Below, piece after piece: positions 26,321-35,231 of a stretch of 46,179 nt of DNA. The stretch is taken from positions 1 through 46,179 of the forward strand of contig NZ_RCWE01000035.1 of the NCBI RefSeq assembly GCF_018448925.1, in the 5' to 3' direction. A model generated the notes under the pieces. That model was not told the origin of the DNA and searched no databases. It saw only the letters and a program-made list of their open reading frames with translations. The translations under genes and the position numbers were made by a program. Each line of letters starts with the position of its first letter. Position 1 is the stretch's first letter. This DNA comes from Photorhabdus akhurstii. GTDB lineage: Bacteria > Pseudomonadota > Gammaproteobacteria > Enterobacterales > Enterobacteriaceae.

Positions 26321-27214
26321 TTAGAAATCTTGAAAAAATATCGCTCGATCAAACGGTGTTCGGTAAAGAGAGTTTTGTTGATCTACTGTGGTAGCCTGAG
26401 AAGACATACCAGAAATAATCCCTATCTGACCAGACGCAAGATTTCCCGTCATCAGCGTGTTCATATTATATTGGCAAAGCTCTACCTTCCATTTATCTGC
26501 CACAGTGTTATACCACTCAATGATTAATGTACCGTTATTTGCTGCAAGCAATCCAATACGCCAACGCGACCAAGAATTCTTCGGCCATTCATAACTCAGT
26601 GGAACACCAGAATGAGTATTACCTAGTGTCGGTTGCCCTTTATAAATACCATCTATCTGTTTGCCAACAAAATTAACTGACTGAATCAAATTAGCTTGAA
26701 GATTCCAAACCATAACATAAGGCGTTGCAGTATCAATCGAAGTACCTAATGAAATGTTCGATGGCATCCATTGAGGCTTACCTTGATACCCACCAGTCAA
26801 GTGAATCGCCATATAGCCGTAACCAATATTTTGATATGTCCCGCTTGCACTCGTTTTCCTGGATAACACACTCACTGAAATGTCAGGATATGGATTACAA
26901 AACAGGTCAAGTTCACAATAACAATGTCTGGCATCAACCGGTGTATCTGTTGCAATCCCGAGACAATGACTACCGATATTGCCGAATTTAGACAAAGTTT
27001 GTGCCTTGAAAGCTTTCCTTCCCCCAACACTGATGATATCCCAAGCGCTAGTCCCGTAACCTGAGTCCTTAAACAACACGCCAGCTCTCTGTGTTGTCGC
27101 ATCTATCCATCGACCTTCAGGATATAAATTTGGTTCCCATACCGTTATTGGAACCGCAGTGGAATTAGAGAAACTTTCAATTGAGATTGAACTTTCATGT
27201 TGTTCTAATTTCAT
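26321..27214 (-). CDS. Hypothetical soluble protein, possible jelly-roll (ConA-like) fold, 297 aa
   Basis: I do not recognise a named family. The chain is rich in Trp, Tyr, Gly and Ser without a signal peptide or membrane helix. Regularly spaced beta-like segments (AWDIISVGGRKAF, HCYCELDLFCNPYP, WSRWRIGLLAANNG, IIEWYN) and an end of the type SGQIGII.G....FDRAIFFQDF are reminiscent of LamG or concanavalin-like domains. It starts at ATG with GGAG nearby. It is the only minus-strand gene in the second lectin island and sits between two lectin fusions, so a carbohydrate- or host-surface-binding role is plausible but unproven. Confidence 0.7.
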   Translation of the reverse strand: MKLEQHESSISIESFSNSTAVPITVWEPNLYPEGRWIDATTQRAGVLFKDSGYGTSAWDIISVGGRKAFKAQTLSKFGNIGSHCLGIATDTPVDARHCYCELDLFCNPYPDISVSVLSRKTSASGTYQNIGYGYMAIHLTGGYQGKPQWMPSNISLGTSIDTATPYVMVWNLQANLIQSVNFVGKQIDGIYKGQPTLGNTHSGVPLSYEWPKNSWSRWRIGLLAANNGTLIIEWYNTVADKWKVELCQYNMNTLMTGNLASGQIGIISGMSSQATTVDQQNSLYRTPFDRAIFFQDF

Positions 27215-27538
27215 GACTAAAATATCTCCTATAAAAAATAAAATTACATATTAATCTTGTATTTTATACCTCAGATAAGTTCATCTTTAATTCTTAAATA
27301 AAGTAATCCACATAAAATCCAACAATATTAAATCCATTAATGAGTTGTTAATATATAGTCTTGCTTATAACCTATCATCAGGATTAATTTAAATAATATA
27401 AATTTCCCTATTCACCAGACAGATGATCAATATGGCAGAGTTAAATCGGTGTATCTTAATGTTATTTTCATCTATTTCTGTTGTAAAAAATAAATTTAAA
27501 CAACATATTAAATCCCAACCACCAAAAAGGATATATCA

Positions 27539-29233
27539 ATGAATACATCAAGTTATCTTTTCCTTGGCTCAGGAAACATTAGACACAATCAGAAATCGTA
27601 TGAGGCAGACATCGGTTATCCCCGGCCTATAAATAACGATTGGCCTGATCTTCCTATCGAATTTCAAAGACATATTGATGATGTGATTAATTTAAATGGT
27701 TTTTTGTATTTTTTTAAAGGCTCACAATATCTTAAATTTGATATCGCCAAAGCAAAAGTGATTGACGGACCGAAACCCATTATAGAAGGATGGCCTGGAT
27801 TAGCAGGAACGGAATTTGAAAACGGGATCGACGCCGCCACAGAATGGTCCTATGCAGCAAAAACGGGTATGACAGATATCATCTGTTTCTTTAAAGGCAG
27901 TGATTGTATTGATTATACGGTGAGTTCACATACTATTAGTAAAAAAACTATCGCAGATAGATGGGGGATAACAGAACAATACTCAGAATTTAGTGAAAAT
28001 CTGGATGCAGCTATTTTATGGATAAATATTGGTAGCCCTTTTCTGTTCCTTTTCAAAGATAATTCAAACATCAGAATTAATCTGAAATCGAATACCATTG
28101 ATGGTCAAGCACCCATTGGCGCTAATTGGCGTGGAGTGACTTTCAAAAGAGTTCAAGCTGCGACGTCAATTGATATGGATTTATTAGGCAGCGAGATGTG
28201 CAATGATAGTAATACAAATACCTATTTCTTTCTTAACTCAGAAAATATCAAATATAATGATCCATTAAATAATATCGATACCGGTTATCCTCAACCCATT
28301 CGTAACAATTGGCCTAATCTGCCTATTGAATTTCAAAGGCATATTGATGATGTGATTAATTTAAATGGTTGTTTGTATTTCTTTAAAGGCTCGCAATATC
28401 TTAAATTTGATATTGCAAAAGCACAAGTGATTGATGGCCCCAAATCCATTATTGAGGGGTGGCCGGGATTAGCAGGAACGGAATTTGAAAACGGGATCGA
28501 CGCCGCCACAGAGTGGATAGATGCAAAAGAAGATATCGTTTGTTTCTTCAAAGGCAAAGAGTGTATTAATTACACCGTTAGCTCACATGCCATTGACAAG
28601 AAAACTATCGCAGAAAGATGGAGAATTACCGAGGAATACGCGAAATTTAGCGCAAATTTAGATGCCGCTATTCTATGGCGTAACTCCGGTTATTTTATCT
28701 ATCTTTTCAAAGGCAATGAATATCTCCGTTTACATATGATGTTGAATAGTCTGTATGGTGAACCCGAACTTATTCAAACTAAATGGAAAGGCGTTACTTT
28801 CAATAAAATTCAAGCGGCAGTATCAGTTGATCCAGATGTATTAGGCAGTGATATCAATATAAAATGCGGCGGAACATGTGGGATTAATAATACCGGTAAA
28901 CACTGTTTCCAATTACCTCAGAGTATCCGATTTGGCCTGACAGCCTACGTAAATAGTGACGCTCATCAACAAACAATCAATGTCTATATCGACAACCGAT
29001 TAGTCGATACTTTAACTGGTAAGGGGATAAGTCACATAACGGATGTTAGGACCTACACATCAGGTACCGGCAAAGTCTGCGTCGAGATTATAGCAGATGG
29101 TAAACCCAGCAAACTCCGTTATGCCTATAACACTCTCGAAGCAAAACCGGGATCAGCCATTATCGGCGCTAACAATGGTTCCAATGACAATTATGATGAT
29201 AGTGTGGTAGTGTTGAATTGGCCATTATCATGA
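27539..29233 (+). CDS. Double haemopexin propeller / LecB-like lectin fusion, 564 aa
   Basis: Two complete four-bladed haemopexin domains lie head to tail: residues about 1-225 (SYLFLGSGNIRHN, FLYFFKGSQYLKFD, ICFFKGSDCIDY, LFLFKDNSNIRIN) and 228-435 (YFFLNSENIKYN, CLYFFKGSQYLKFD, VCFFKGKECINY, IYLFKGNEYLRLH). Each starts just after a DLLGSE/DVLGSD-type spacer. One hinge (CGGTCGINNTGKHC) and one LecB-like lectin follow, with calcium loop ANNGSNDNYDD and end NWPLS. Here the Glu of the PA-IIL calcium site is Asn. The second propeller is nearer to the neighbouring gene at 29327. ATG behind AAGGAT. Likely an internal gene fusion that lost the lectin between two copies. Confidence 0.9.
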   Translation: MNTSSYLFLGSGNIRHNQKSYEADIGYPRPINNDWPDLPIEFQRHIDDVINLNGFLYFFKGSQYLKFDIAKAKVIDGPKPIIEGWPGLAGTEFENGIDAATEWSYAAKTGMTDIICFFKGSDCIDYTVSSHTISKKTIADRWGITEQYSEFSENLDAAILWINIGSPFLFLFKDNSNIRINLKSNTIDGQAPIGANWRGVTFKRVQAATSIDMDLLGSEMCNDSNTNTYFFLNSENIKYNDPLNNIDTGYPQPIRNNWPNLPIEFQRHIDDVINLNGCLYFFKGSQYLKFDIAKAQVIDGPKSIIEGWPGLAGTEFENGIDAATEWIDAKEDIVCFFKGKECINYTVSSHAIDKKTIAERWRITEEYAKFSANLDAAILWRNSGYFIYLFKGNEYLRLHMMLNSLYGEPELIQTKWKGVTFNKIQAAVSVDPDVLGSDINIKCGGTCGINNTGKHCFQLPQSIRFGLTAYVNSDAHQQTINVYIDNRLVDTLTGKGISHITDVRTYTSGTGKVCVEIIADGKPSKLRYAYNTLEAKPGSAIIGANNGSNDNYDDSVVVLNWPLS

Positions 29234-29326
29234 GACAAAAATATATCGCTGTGATATCTGAAAATAGAAAATCGAGTAAACACATCAGAATAACATTCAG
29301 ATTAACCATTATTAAGGATGTAAAAA

Positions 29327-30349
29327 ATGAATTCAAAAACCTATTTCTTTCTTAACTCAGAAAACATTAGATATAACGACTCAGAAGATAAAGCAGATAC
29401 CGATTACCCTCAATTCATCAGTCATGATTGGCCTGGTCTCCCTATCGAGTTTCAAAAAGATATTGACGATGTAATTAATTTAAGCGGCTCATTATATTTT
29501 TTTAAAGGATCACAATACCTTAAATTCGATATAGCCAAAGCCCTGGTGATTGATGGGCCAAAACCCATTATTGACGGCTGGCCGGGGTTGAAAGGTACTG
29601 GATTTGAAAATGGTATAGACGCAGCCACAGAGTGGATGGATACAAAACAAGATGTTGTCTGTTTCTTCAAAGGCAGAGATTGCATCGATTACACTGTCAG
29701 TTCACACACGATTAATAAGAAAACCATTTCAGAACGATGGGGCGCCACCGGGAAATATGCAGGATTCAGTGAAGACCTCGATGCTGTTATTTTATGGAAG
29801 AATATTACCGGTTCTATTATTTACTTTTTCAAAGATAGTTATTACATCCAATACAATACAAAATCTCATGTTATCGATGGTGAACCCTCCTTTATTCAAG
29901 CTTACTGGAACGGAATCACTTTCAAAAAGGTTCAAGCCGCCGTATCGGTTGATATCGATTCATTAGGTAGTGAGTATAAAAACTGTGGCGGAATATGCGG
30001 CAGCAATAACACCGGTAAACACTGTTTCCAGTTACCTCACAATATCAAGCTTAGCCTGTCAGCCTATGGTAATACTACCCACCAGCAAACGATAAAAGTG
30101 TATATTGACGATCAGTTAGTCGATACATTAATCAGCCAAGGAGTCAATAGTGTGTTGGGCTTTAAAAATTACTCATCAAGCACCGGCAAAGTCTGCATTG
30201 AAATTATAGGCGACAGTAAACCCTGTAAACTCCGTTACGCCTATAATACCCTTGACGAAAAACCGGGAACAGCCATTATCGGCGCCAGCAATGGGGGCAA
30301 TAATAATTACGATGACAGCATAGTCGTGTTAATTTGGTCACAGACCTGA
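29327..30349 (+). CDS. Haemopexin / degenerate LecB-like lectin fusion, 340 aa
   Basis: One four-bladed propeller (YFFLNSENIRYN, LYFFKGSQYLKFD, VCFFKGRDCIDY, IIYFFKDSYYIQYN) precedes the hinge CGGICGSNNTGKHC and a LecB-like domain. The lectin is the most diverged of the six: the calcium loop reads ASNGGNNNYDD (Glu replaced by Ser) and the end is VVLIWSQT instead of VVLNWPLx. Calcium-dependent sugar binding may be altered or lost. It follows the double-propeller gene by 93 bp without a terminator between them, so the two are probably one transcript. ATG behind AAGGAT. Confidence 0.88.
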   Translation: MNSKTYFFLNSENIRYNDSEDKADTDYPQFISHDWPGLPIEFQKDIDDVINLSGSLYFFKGSQYLKFDIAKALVIDGPKPIIDGWPGLKGTGFENGIDAATEWMDTKQDVVCFFKGRDCIDYTVSSHTINKKTISERWGATGKYAGFSEDLDAVILWKNITGSIIYFFKDSYYIQYNTKSHVIDGEPSFIQAYWNGITFKKVQAAVSVDIDSLGSEYKNCGGICGSNNTGKHCFQLPHNIKLSLSAYGNTTHQQTIKVYIDDQLVDTLISQGVNSVLGFKNYSSSTGKVCIEIIGDSKPCKLRYAYNTLDEKPGTAIIGASNGGNNNYDDSIVVLIWSQT

Positions 30350-30412
30350 ATCAAAAAGCCACAAATACACTACGCTGGCAACATCAGTCGAGATGACATT
30401 TATCAATAAATT

Positions 30413-30434
30413 AAAGCGGTATTATGCCGCTTTT
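30413..30434 (+). terminator. Terminator of the double-propeller / propeller lectin pair
   Basis: AAAGCGG / CCGCTTTT hairpin with loop TATTATG, the same family terminator as at 14111, 15532 and 26159. Confidence 0.75.
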
Positions 30435-30785
30435 ACTGATATGACACACGGTTACAAATAGAAAAAACATGACTTACCCTTTCAAGTAACATGATAATAG
30501 TCGAAACTCGGTTATCCGCCAAATAGCCTCCTATCCGATAAAAATTAATTTTTTGATCTTTTCTTTTCCTATCTCCCGTTGCTATGAATATTCAACAGTG
30601 CAGGAATTCGACCCTATTTCACGTCCACAAGGGAGCAGATAAAAGGCGAGATAACCTGTTCATGACAATAACCTAGCCCTGAAATGACACCGGAAGTTAT
30701 GCAGTAATAGCATCATCGGAAGTAAAGGCATTTCAGGGTAAGCATCAGTTGTTTGAAGAGCAATAGCATATTTTCCGAGGAAATG

Positions 30786-31403
30786 ATGGGTAATATACTT
30801 AAATATGGCGATACCGTGACAATATTAAACAGCTACAAGAACTGGAGCGGAGGGTATCTCAGTGTATTTGGCAACGGCAATAAACCCGGAACCAAATATG
30901 GCGTAGTAACCGTAGATGCTTCCTTAGCTATTTATGGCGGCGCCTGGAGAATTGAGTCAGCAACAGGAAAATCTGTCGGTAGTGAAATAATCAATAATGA
31001 TATTATTTTACTTCACAACCTATATTACTGTGATGGCGGCTATTTACAATATTATGATGTAGTGGATCAAAATGAACAATTAACCGAAATACATCAAGTC
31101 TATACCTCAGATACCCGCAAAAGAGCGACATTAGAATGGATTATTTATTGTGAAACCACCCCACCAAATGAAAATATCAGAGAAGGCGATAGTATCTCTC
31201 TCTATAACCGATGGGGAGATAAAGGTTTTCTTGATACCCATAATCATGCCAGCGATACAGGTTCGTTATATCAAGTCTTTATGTCCAATAATGCTGCCCG
31301 TAAAAGCCATAGCGGCTTATGGAAAATGGCAAAGGTGAATGATCCTTGCCCTCCCCCTGATGTGTTGACCAATATCATGCCATTGTGGCGTAAGATGCGG
31401 TAA
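30786..31403 (+). CDS. Beta-trefoil protein lacking the lectin domain (truncated family member), 205 aa
   Basis: Three trefoil repeats are complete (GGYLSVFG, GGYLQYYD, KGFLDTHN) and the start MGNILKYGDTV is canonical, with GAGG five bases before ATG 30786. After the linker KVNDPCPPP, where the siblings continue into TKPSNC..GECG and the lectin, the frame runs into unrelated sequence and stops at DVLTNIMPLWRKMR. No LecB fragment is found in the following 440 bases. It is either a natural stand-alone trefoil or a fusion gene whose 3' half was removed by insertion or recombination. The trefoil itself looks functional. Confidence 0.8.
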   Translation: MGNILKYGDTVTILNSYKNWSGGYLSVFGNGNKPGTKYGVVTVDASLAIYGGAWRIESATGKSVGSEIINNDIILLHNLYYCDGGYLQYYDVVDQNEQLTEIHQVYTSDTRKRATLEWIIYCETTPPNENIREGDSISLYNRWGDKGFLDTHNHASDTGSLYQVFMSNNAARKSHSGLWKMAKVNDPCPPPDVLTNIMPLWRKMR

Positions 31404-31846
31404 CAACAGCTCGCTTTATCGCTCAAACGAAGCTGGCAAGAACAAACGAAATAAGTTTTTGTGCGTTTTAGCCAGCAAAAGACCAAAAATGCCCGATAAA
31501 TGTAAGTTTTATTATTTTCAGATTGAAACTATTTACGTGGTTTATTTGCCGCTACGATTAAATTAATTTTTTATTCCTACATTAATAAAAATTGAGCTTA
31601 ACATAATAAGCTTCCACGCTATAAAGTCATGCCTCCATCAATTAACAACTCTTACCAAATAGTGAAAATGATTATAAATACCTAAGATAAATCATGAACT
31701 AGCTCATTATCATAAATTATTTTTCATTTTTATAACACTTTTGCTATCAGCACCTTGGATGAAGTTTCTCATACTGGTCGTTTTGTTTGTCTCTGTATCA
31801 CCTCAATTGAACCAGCAATAAACAAACAGAAATAAAAGGAATGTTT
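31404..31846. other. Intergenic region upstream of the tca operon
   Basis: About 440 AT-rich bases with no credible gene. It should contain the tca promoter. A weak inverted pair AGCTTA / TAAGCT lies at 31595-31612. The first 90 bases look foreign to the lectin family. Confidence 0.45.
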
Positions 31847-31945
31847 ATGAATTGTCACACCAAGAAAGCTAGCTCGATTTTCGTAACTAACCTTCCAAGA
31901 TGTTCTAATTCTAAACCATGTAATGGTGACTGTTATGCAAAATAA
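31847..31945 (+). CDS. Putative leader peptide overlapping the tcaA start, 32 aa
   Basis: A small frame begins at ATG 31847 with a strong ribosome site AAAGGA six bases upstream (an ATG at 31841 is in the same frame but too close to the site). It encodes a Cys- and Lys-rich 32-residue peptide (MNCHTKKAS...GDCYAK) and ends at TAA 31945, inside tcaA. tcaA itself has no clear ribosome site for its first ATG, so translation of this leader could drive or regulate tcaA. Not known to me from any described system. Confidence 0.5.
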   Translation: MNCHTKKASSIFVTNLPRCSNSKPCNGDCYAK

Positions 31946-34900
31946 AATATCATTTTTATCAGGTACATCCGAACAGCCCCTGCTTGACGCCGGTTATCAA
32001 AACGTATTTGATATCGCATCAATCAGCCGGGCTACTTTCGTTCAATCCGTTCCCACCCTGCCCGTTAAAGAGGCTCATACCGTCTATCGTCAGGCGCGGC
32101 AACGTGCGGAAAATCTGAAATCCCTCTACCGAGCCTGGCAATTGCGTCAGGAGCCGGTTATTAAAGGGCTGGCTAAACTTAACCTACAATCCAACGTTTC
32201 TGTGCTTCAAGATGCTTTGGTAGAGAATATTGGCGGTGATGGGGATTTCAGCGATTTAATGAACCGTGCCAGTCAATATGCTGACGCTGCCTCTATTCAA
32301 TCCCTATTTTCACCGGGCCGTTATGCTTCCGCACTCTACAGAGTTGCTAAAGATCTGCATAAATCAGATTCCAGTTTGCATATTGATAATCGCCGCGCTG
32401 ATCTGAAGGATCTGATATTAAGCGAAACGACGATGAATAAAGAGGTCACTTCCCTTGATATCTTGTTGGATGTGCTACAAAAAGGCGGTAAAGATATTAC
32501 TGAGCTGTCCGGCGCATTCTTCCCAATGACGTTACCTTATGACGATCATCTGTCGCAAATCGATTCCGCTTTATCGGCACAAGCCAGAACGCTGAACGGT
32601 GTGTGGAATACTTTGACAGATACCACGGCACAAGCGGTTTCAGAACAAACCAGTAATACGAATACACGCAAACTGTTCGCTGCCCAAGATGGTAATCAAG
32701 ATACATTTTTTTCCGGAAACACTTTTTATTTCAAAGCGGTGGGATTCAGCGGGCAACCTATGGTTTACCTGTCACAGTACACCAGCGGGAACGGCATTGT
32801 CGGCGCACAATTGATTGCAGGTAATCCAGACCAAGCCGCCGCCGCAATAGTCGCACCGTTGAAACTCACTTGGTCAATGGCAAAACAGTGTTACTACCTC
32901 GGCGCTCCCGATGGTACAACGATGGGAGACGGTAATGTTCTGACCGGCTGTTTCTTAAGAGGCAACAGCCCAACTAACCCGGATAAAGACGGTATTTTTG
33001 CTCAGGTAGCCAACAAATCAGGCAGTACTCAGCCTTTGCCAAGCTTCCATCTGCCGGTCACACTGGAACACAGCGAGAATAAAGATCAGTACTATCTGAA
33101 AACAGAGCAGGGTTATATCACGGTAGATAGTTCCGGACAGTCAAATTGGAAAAACGCGCTGGTTATCAATGGGACAAAAGACAAGGGGCTGTTATTAACC
33201 TTTTGCAGCGATAGCTCAGGCACTCCGACAAACCCTGATGATGTGATTCCTCCCGCTATCAATGATATTCCATCGCCGCCAGCCCGCGAAACACTGTCAC
33301 TGACGCCGGTCAGTTATCAATTGATGACCAATCCGGCACCGACAGAAGATGATATTACCAACCATTATGGTTTTAACGGCGCTAGCTTACGGGCTTCTCC
33401 ATTGTCAACCAGCGAGTTGACCAGCAAACTGAATTCTATCGATACTTTCTGTGAGAAGACCCGGTTAAGCTTCAATCAGTTAATGGATTTGACCGCTCAG
33501 CAATCTTACAGTCAAAGCAGCATTGATGCGAAAGCAGCCAGCCGCTATGTTCGTTTTGGGGAAACCACCCCAACCCGCGTCAATGTCTACGGTGCCGCTT
33601 ATCTGAACAGCACACTGGCAGACGCGGCTGATGGTCAATATCTGTGGATTCAGACTGATGGCAAGAGCCTAAATTTCACTGACGATACGGTAGTCGCCTT
33701 AGCCGGTCGCGCTGAAAAGCTGGTACGTTTATCATCCCAGACCGGGCTATCATTTGAAGAATTGGACTGGCTGATTGCCAATGCCAGTCGTAGTGTGCCG
33801 GACCACCACGACAAAATTGTGCTGGATAAGCCGGTCCTTGAAGCACTGGCAGAGTATGTCAGCCTAAAACAGCGCTATGGGCTTGATGCCAATACCTTTG
33901 CGACCTTCATTAGTGCAGTAAATCCTTATACGCCAGATCAGACACCCAGTTTCTATGAAACCGCTTTCCGCTCTGCCGACGGTAATCATGTCATTGCGCT
34001 AGGTACAGAGGTGAAATATGCAGAAAATGAGCAGGATGAGTTAGCCGCCATATGCTGCAAAGCATTGGGTGTCACCAGTGATGAACTGTTCCGTATTGGT
34101 CGCTATTGCTTCGGTAATGCAGGCAGTTTTACCTTGGATGAATATACCGCCAGTCAGTTGTATCGCTTCGGCGCCATTCCCCGTTTGTTTGGGCTGACAT
34201 TTGCCCAAGCCGAAATTTTATGGCGTCTGATGGAAGGCGGAAAAGATATCTTATTGCAACAGTTAGGTCAGGCAAAATCCCTGCAACCACTGGCTATTTT
34301 ACGCCGTACCGAGCAGGTGCTGGATTGGATGTCGTCCGTAAATCTAAGTCTGACTTATCTGCAAGGGATGGTAAGTACGCAATGGAGCGGTACCGCCACC
34401 GCTGAGATGTTCAATTTCTTGGAAAACGTTTGTGACAGCGTGAATAGTCAAGCTGCCACTAAAGAAACAATGGATTCGGCGTTACAGCAGAAAGTGCTGC
34501 GGGCGCTAAGCGCCGGTTTCGGCATTAAGAGCAATGTGATGGGTATCGTCACCTTCTGGCTGGAGAAAATCACAATCGGTAGTGATAATCCTTTTACATT
34601 GGCAAACTACTGGCATGATATTCAAACCCTGTTTAGCCATGACAATGCCACGTTAGAGTCCTTACAAACCGACACTTCTCTGGTAATTGCTACTCAGCAA
34701 CTTAGCCAGCTAGTGTTAATTGTGAAATGGCTGAGCCTGACCGAGCAGGATCTGCAATTACTGACAACCTATCCCGAACGTTTAATCAACGGCATCACGA
34801 ATGTTCCTGTACCCAATCCGGAGCTATTACTCACGCTATCACGTTTTAAGCAGTGGCAAACTCAAGTCACCGTTTCCCGTGATGAAGCGATGCGCTGTTT

Positions 34901-35210
34901 CGATCAATTAAATGCCAATGATATGACGACTGAAAATGCAGCTTCACTGATCGCCACATTGCATGAGATGGATAAAGGTACGGTAGCGCAAGTTAATACC
35001 TTGCTATTAGGTGAAAATAACTGGCCGAAAAGTTTTACCTCTCTCTGGCAACTTCTGACCTGGTTACGCGTCGGGCAAAGCCTGAATGTCGGTAGTACCA
35101 CTCTGGGCAATCTGTTGTCCATGATGCAAGCAGACCCTGCTGCCGAGAGTAGCGCTTTATTGGCATCAGTAGCCCAAAACTTAAGTGCCGCAATCAGCAA
35201 TCGTCAGTAA
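31923..35210 (+). CDS. tcaA: Toxin complex subunit TcaA, 1095 aa
   Basis: TcaA is the N-terminal half of the split A-type subunit of Photorhabdus Tc toxins; with TcaB it makes the translocation and receptor-binding component. The N terminus MVTVMQNKISFLSGTSEQ and the length of 1095 agree with the W14 protein as I remember it. The N-terminal helical region resembles the VRP1/SpvA-related portion of TcdA. ATG 31923 lacks a ribosome site; ATG 31935 (MQNKIS) has GGTGA ahead of it and may be the real start, 4 residues shorter. The leader frame overlaps the start. tcaB follows 21 bases after the stop. Confidence 0.96.
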   Translation: MVTVMQNKISFLSGTSEQPLLDAGYQNVFDIASISRATFVQSVPTLPVKEAHTVYRQARQRAENLKSLYRAWQLRQEPVIKGLAKLNLQSNVSVLQDALVENIGGDGDFSDLMNRASQYADAASIQSLFSPGRYASALYRVAKDLHKSDSSLHIDNRRADLKDLILSETTMNKEVTSLDILLDVLQKGGKDITELSGAFFPMTLPYDDHLSQIDSALSAQARTLNGVWNTLTDTTAQAVSEQTSNTNTRKLFAAQDGNQDTFFSGNTFYFKAVGFSGQPMVYLSQYTSGNGIVGAQLIAGNPDQAAAAIVAPLKLTWSMAKQCYYLGAPDGTTMGDGNVLTGCFLRGNSPTNPDKDGIFAQVANKSGSTQPLPSFHLPVTLEHSENKDQYYLKTEQGYITVDSSGQSNWKNALVINGTKDKGLLLTFCSDSSGTPTNPDDVIPPAINDIPSPPARETLSLTPVSYQLMTNPAPTEDDITNHYGFNGASLRASPLSTSELTSKLNSIDTFCEKTRLSFNQLMDLTAQQSYSQSSIDAKAASRYVRFGETTPTRVNVYGAAYLNSTLADAADGQYLWIQTDGKSLNFTDDTVVALAGRAEKLVRLSSQTGLSFEELDWLIANASRSVPDHHDKIVLDKPVLEALAEYVSLKQRYGLDANTFATFISAVNPYTPDQTPSFYETAFRSADGNHVIALGTEVKYAENEQDELAAICCKALGVTSDELFRIGRYCFGNAGSFTLDEYTASQLYRFGAIPRLFGLTFAQAEILWRLMEGGKDILLQQLGQAKSLQPLAILRRTEQVLDWMSSVNLSLTYLQGMVSTQWSGTATAEMFNFLENVCDSVNSQAATKETMDSALQQKVLRALSAGFGIKSNVMGIVTFWLEKITIGSDNPFTLANYWHDIQTLFSHDNATLESLQTDTSLVIATQQLSQLVLIVKWLSLTEQDLQLLTTYPERLINGITNVPVPNPELLLTLSRFKQWQTQVTVSRDEAMRCFDQLNANDMTTENAASLIATLHEMDKGTVAQVNTLLLGENNWPKSFTSLWQLLTWLRVGQSLNVGSTTLGNLLSMMQADPAAESSALLASVAQNLSAAISNRQ

Positions 35211-35231
35211 CCGGATAAGAAGGAATTGATT

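Noticed and set aside
26321-27214. Assignment of the 297-residue protein to a named small Photorhabdus insecticidal toxin
   Set aside because: The size is similar to a described 32-kDa toxin, but I cannot match the sequence from memory, so no name was given.
31595-31612. AGCTTA / TAAGCT pair upstream of tca as an operator
   Set aside because: Only six bases per arm in AT-rich DNA; expected by chance.
35226-35231. TTG start two codons before tcaB ATG
   Set aside because: ATG 35232 is well spaced from AAGGA and yields the usual 1189 residues.
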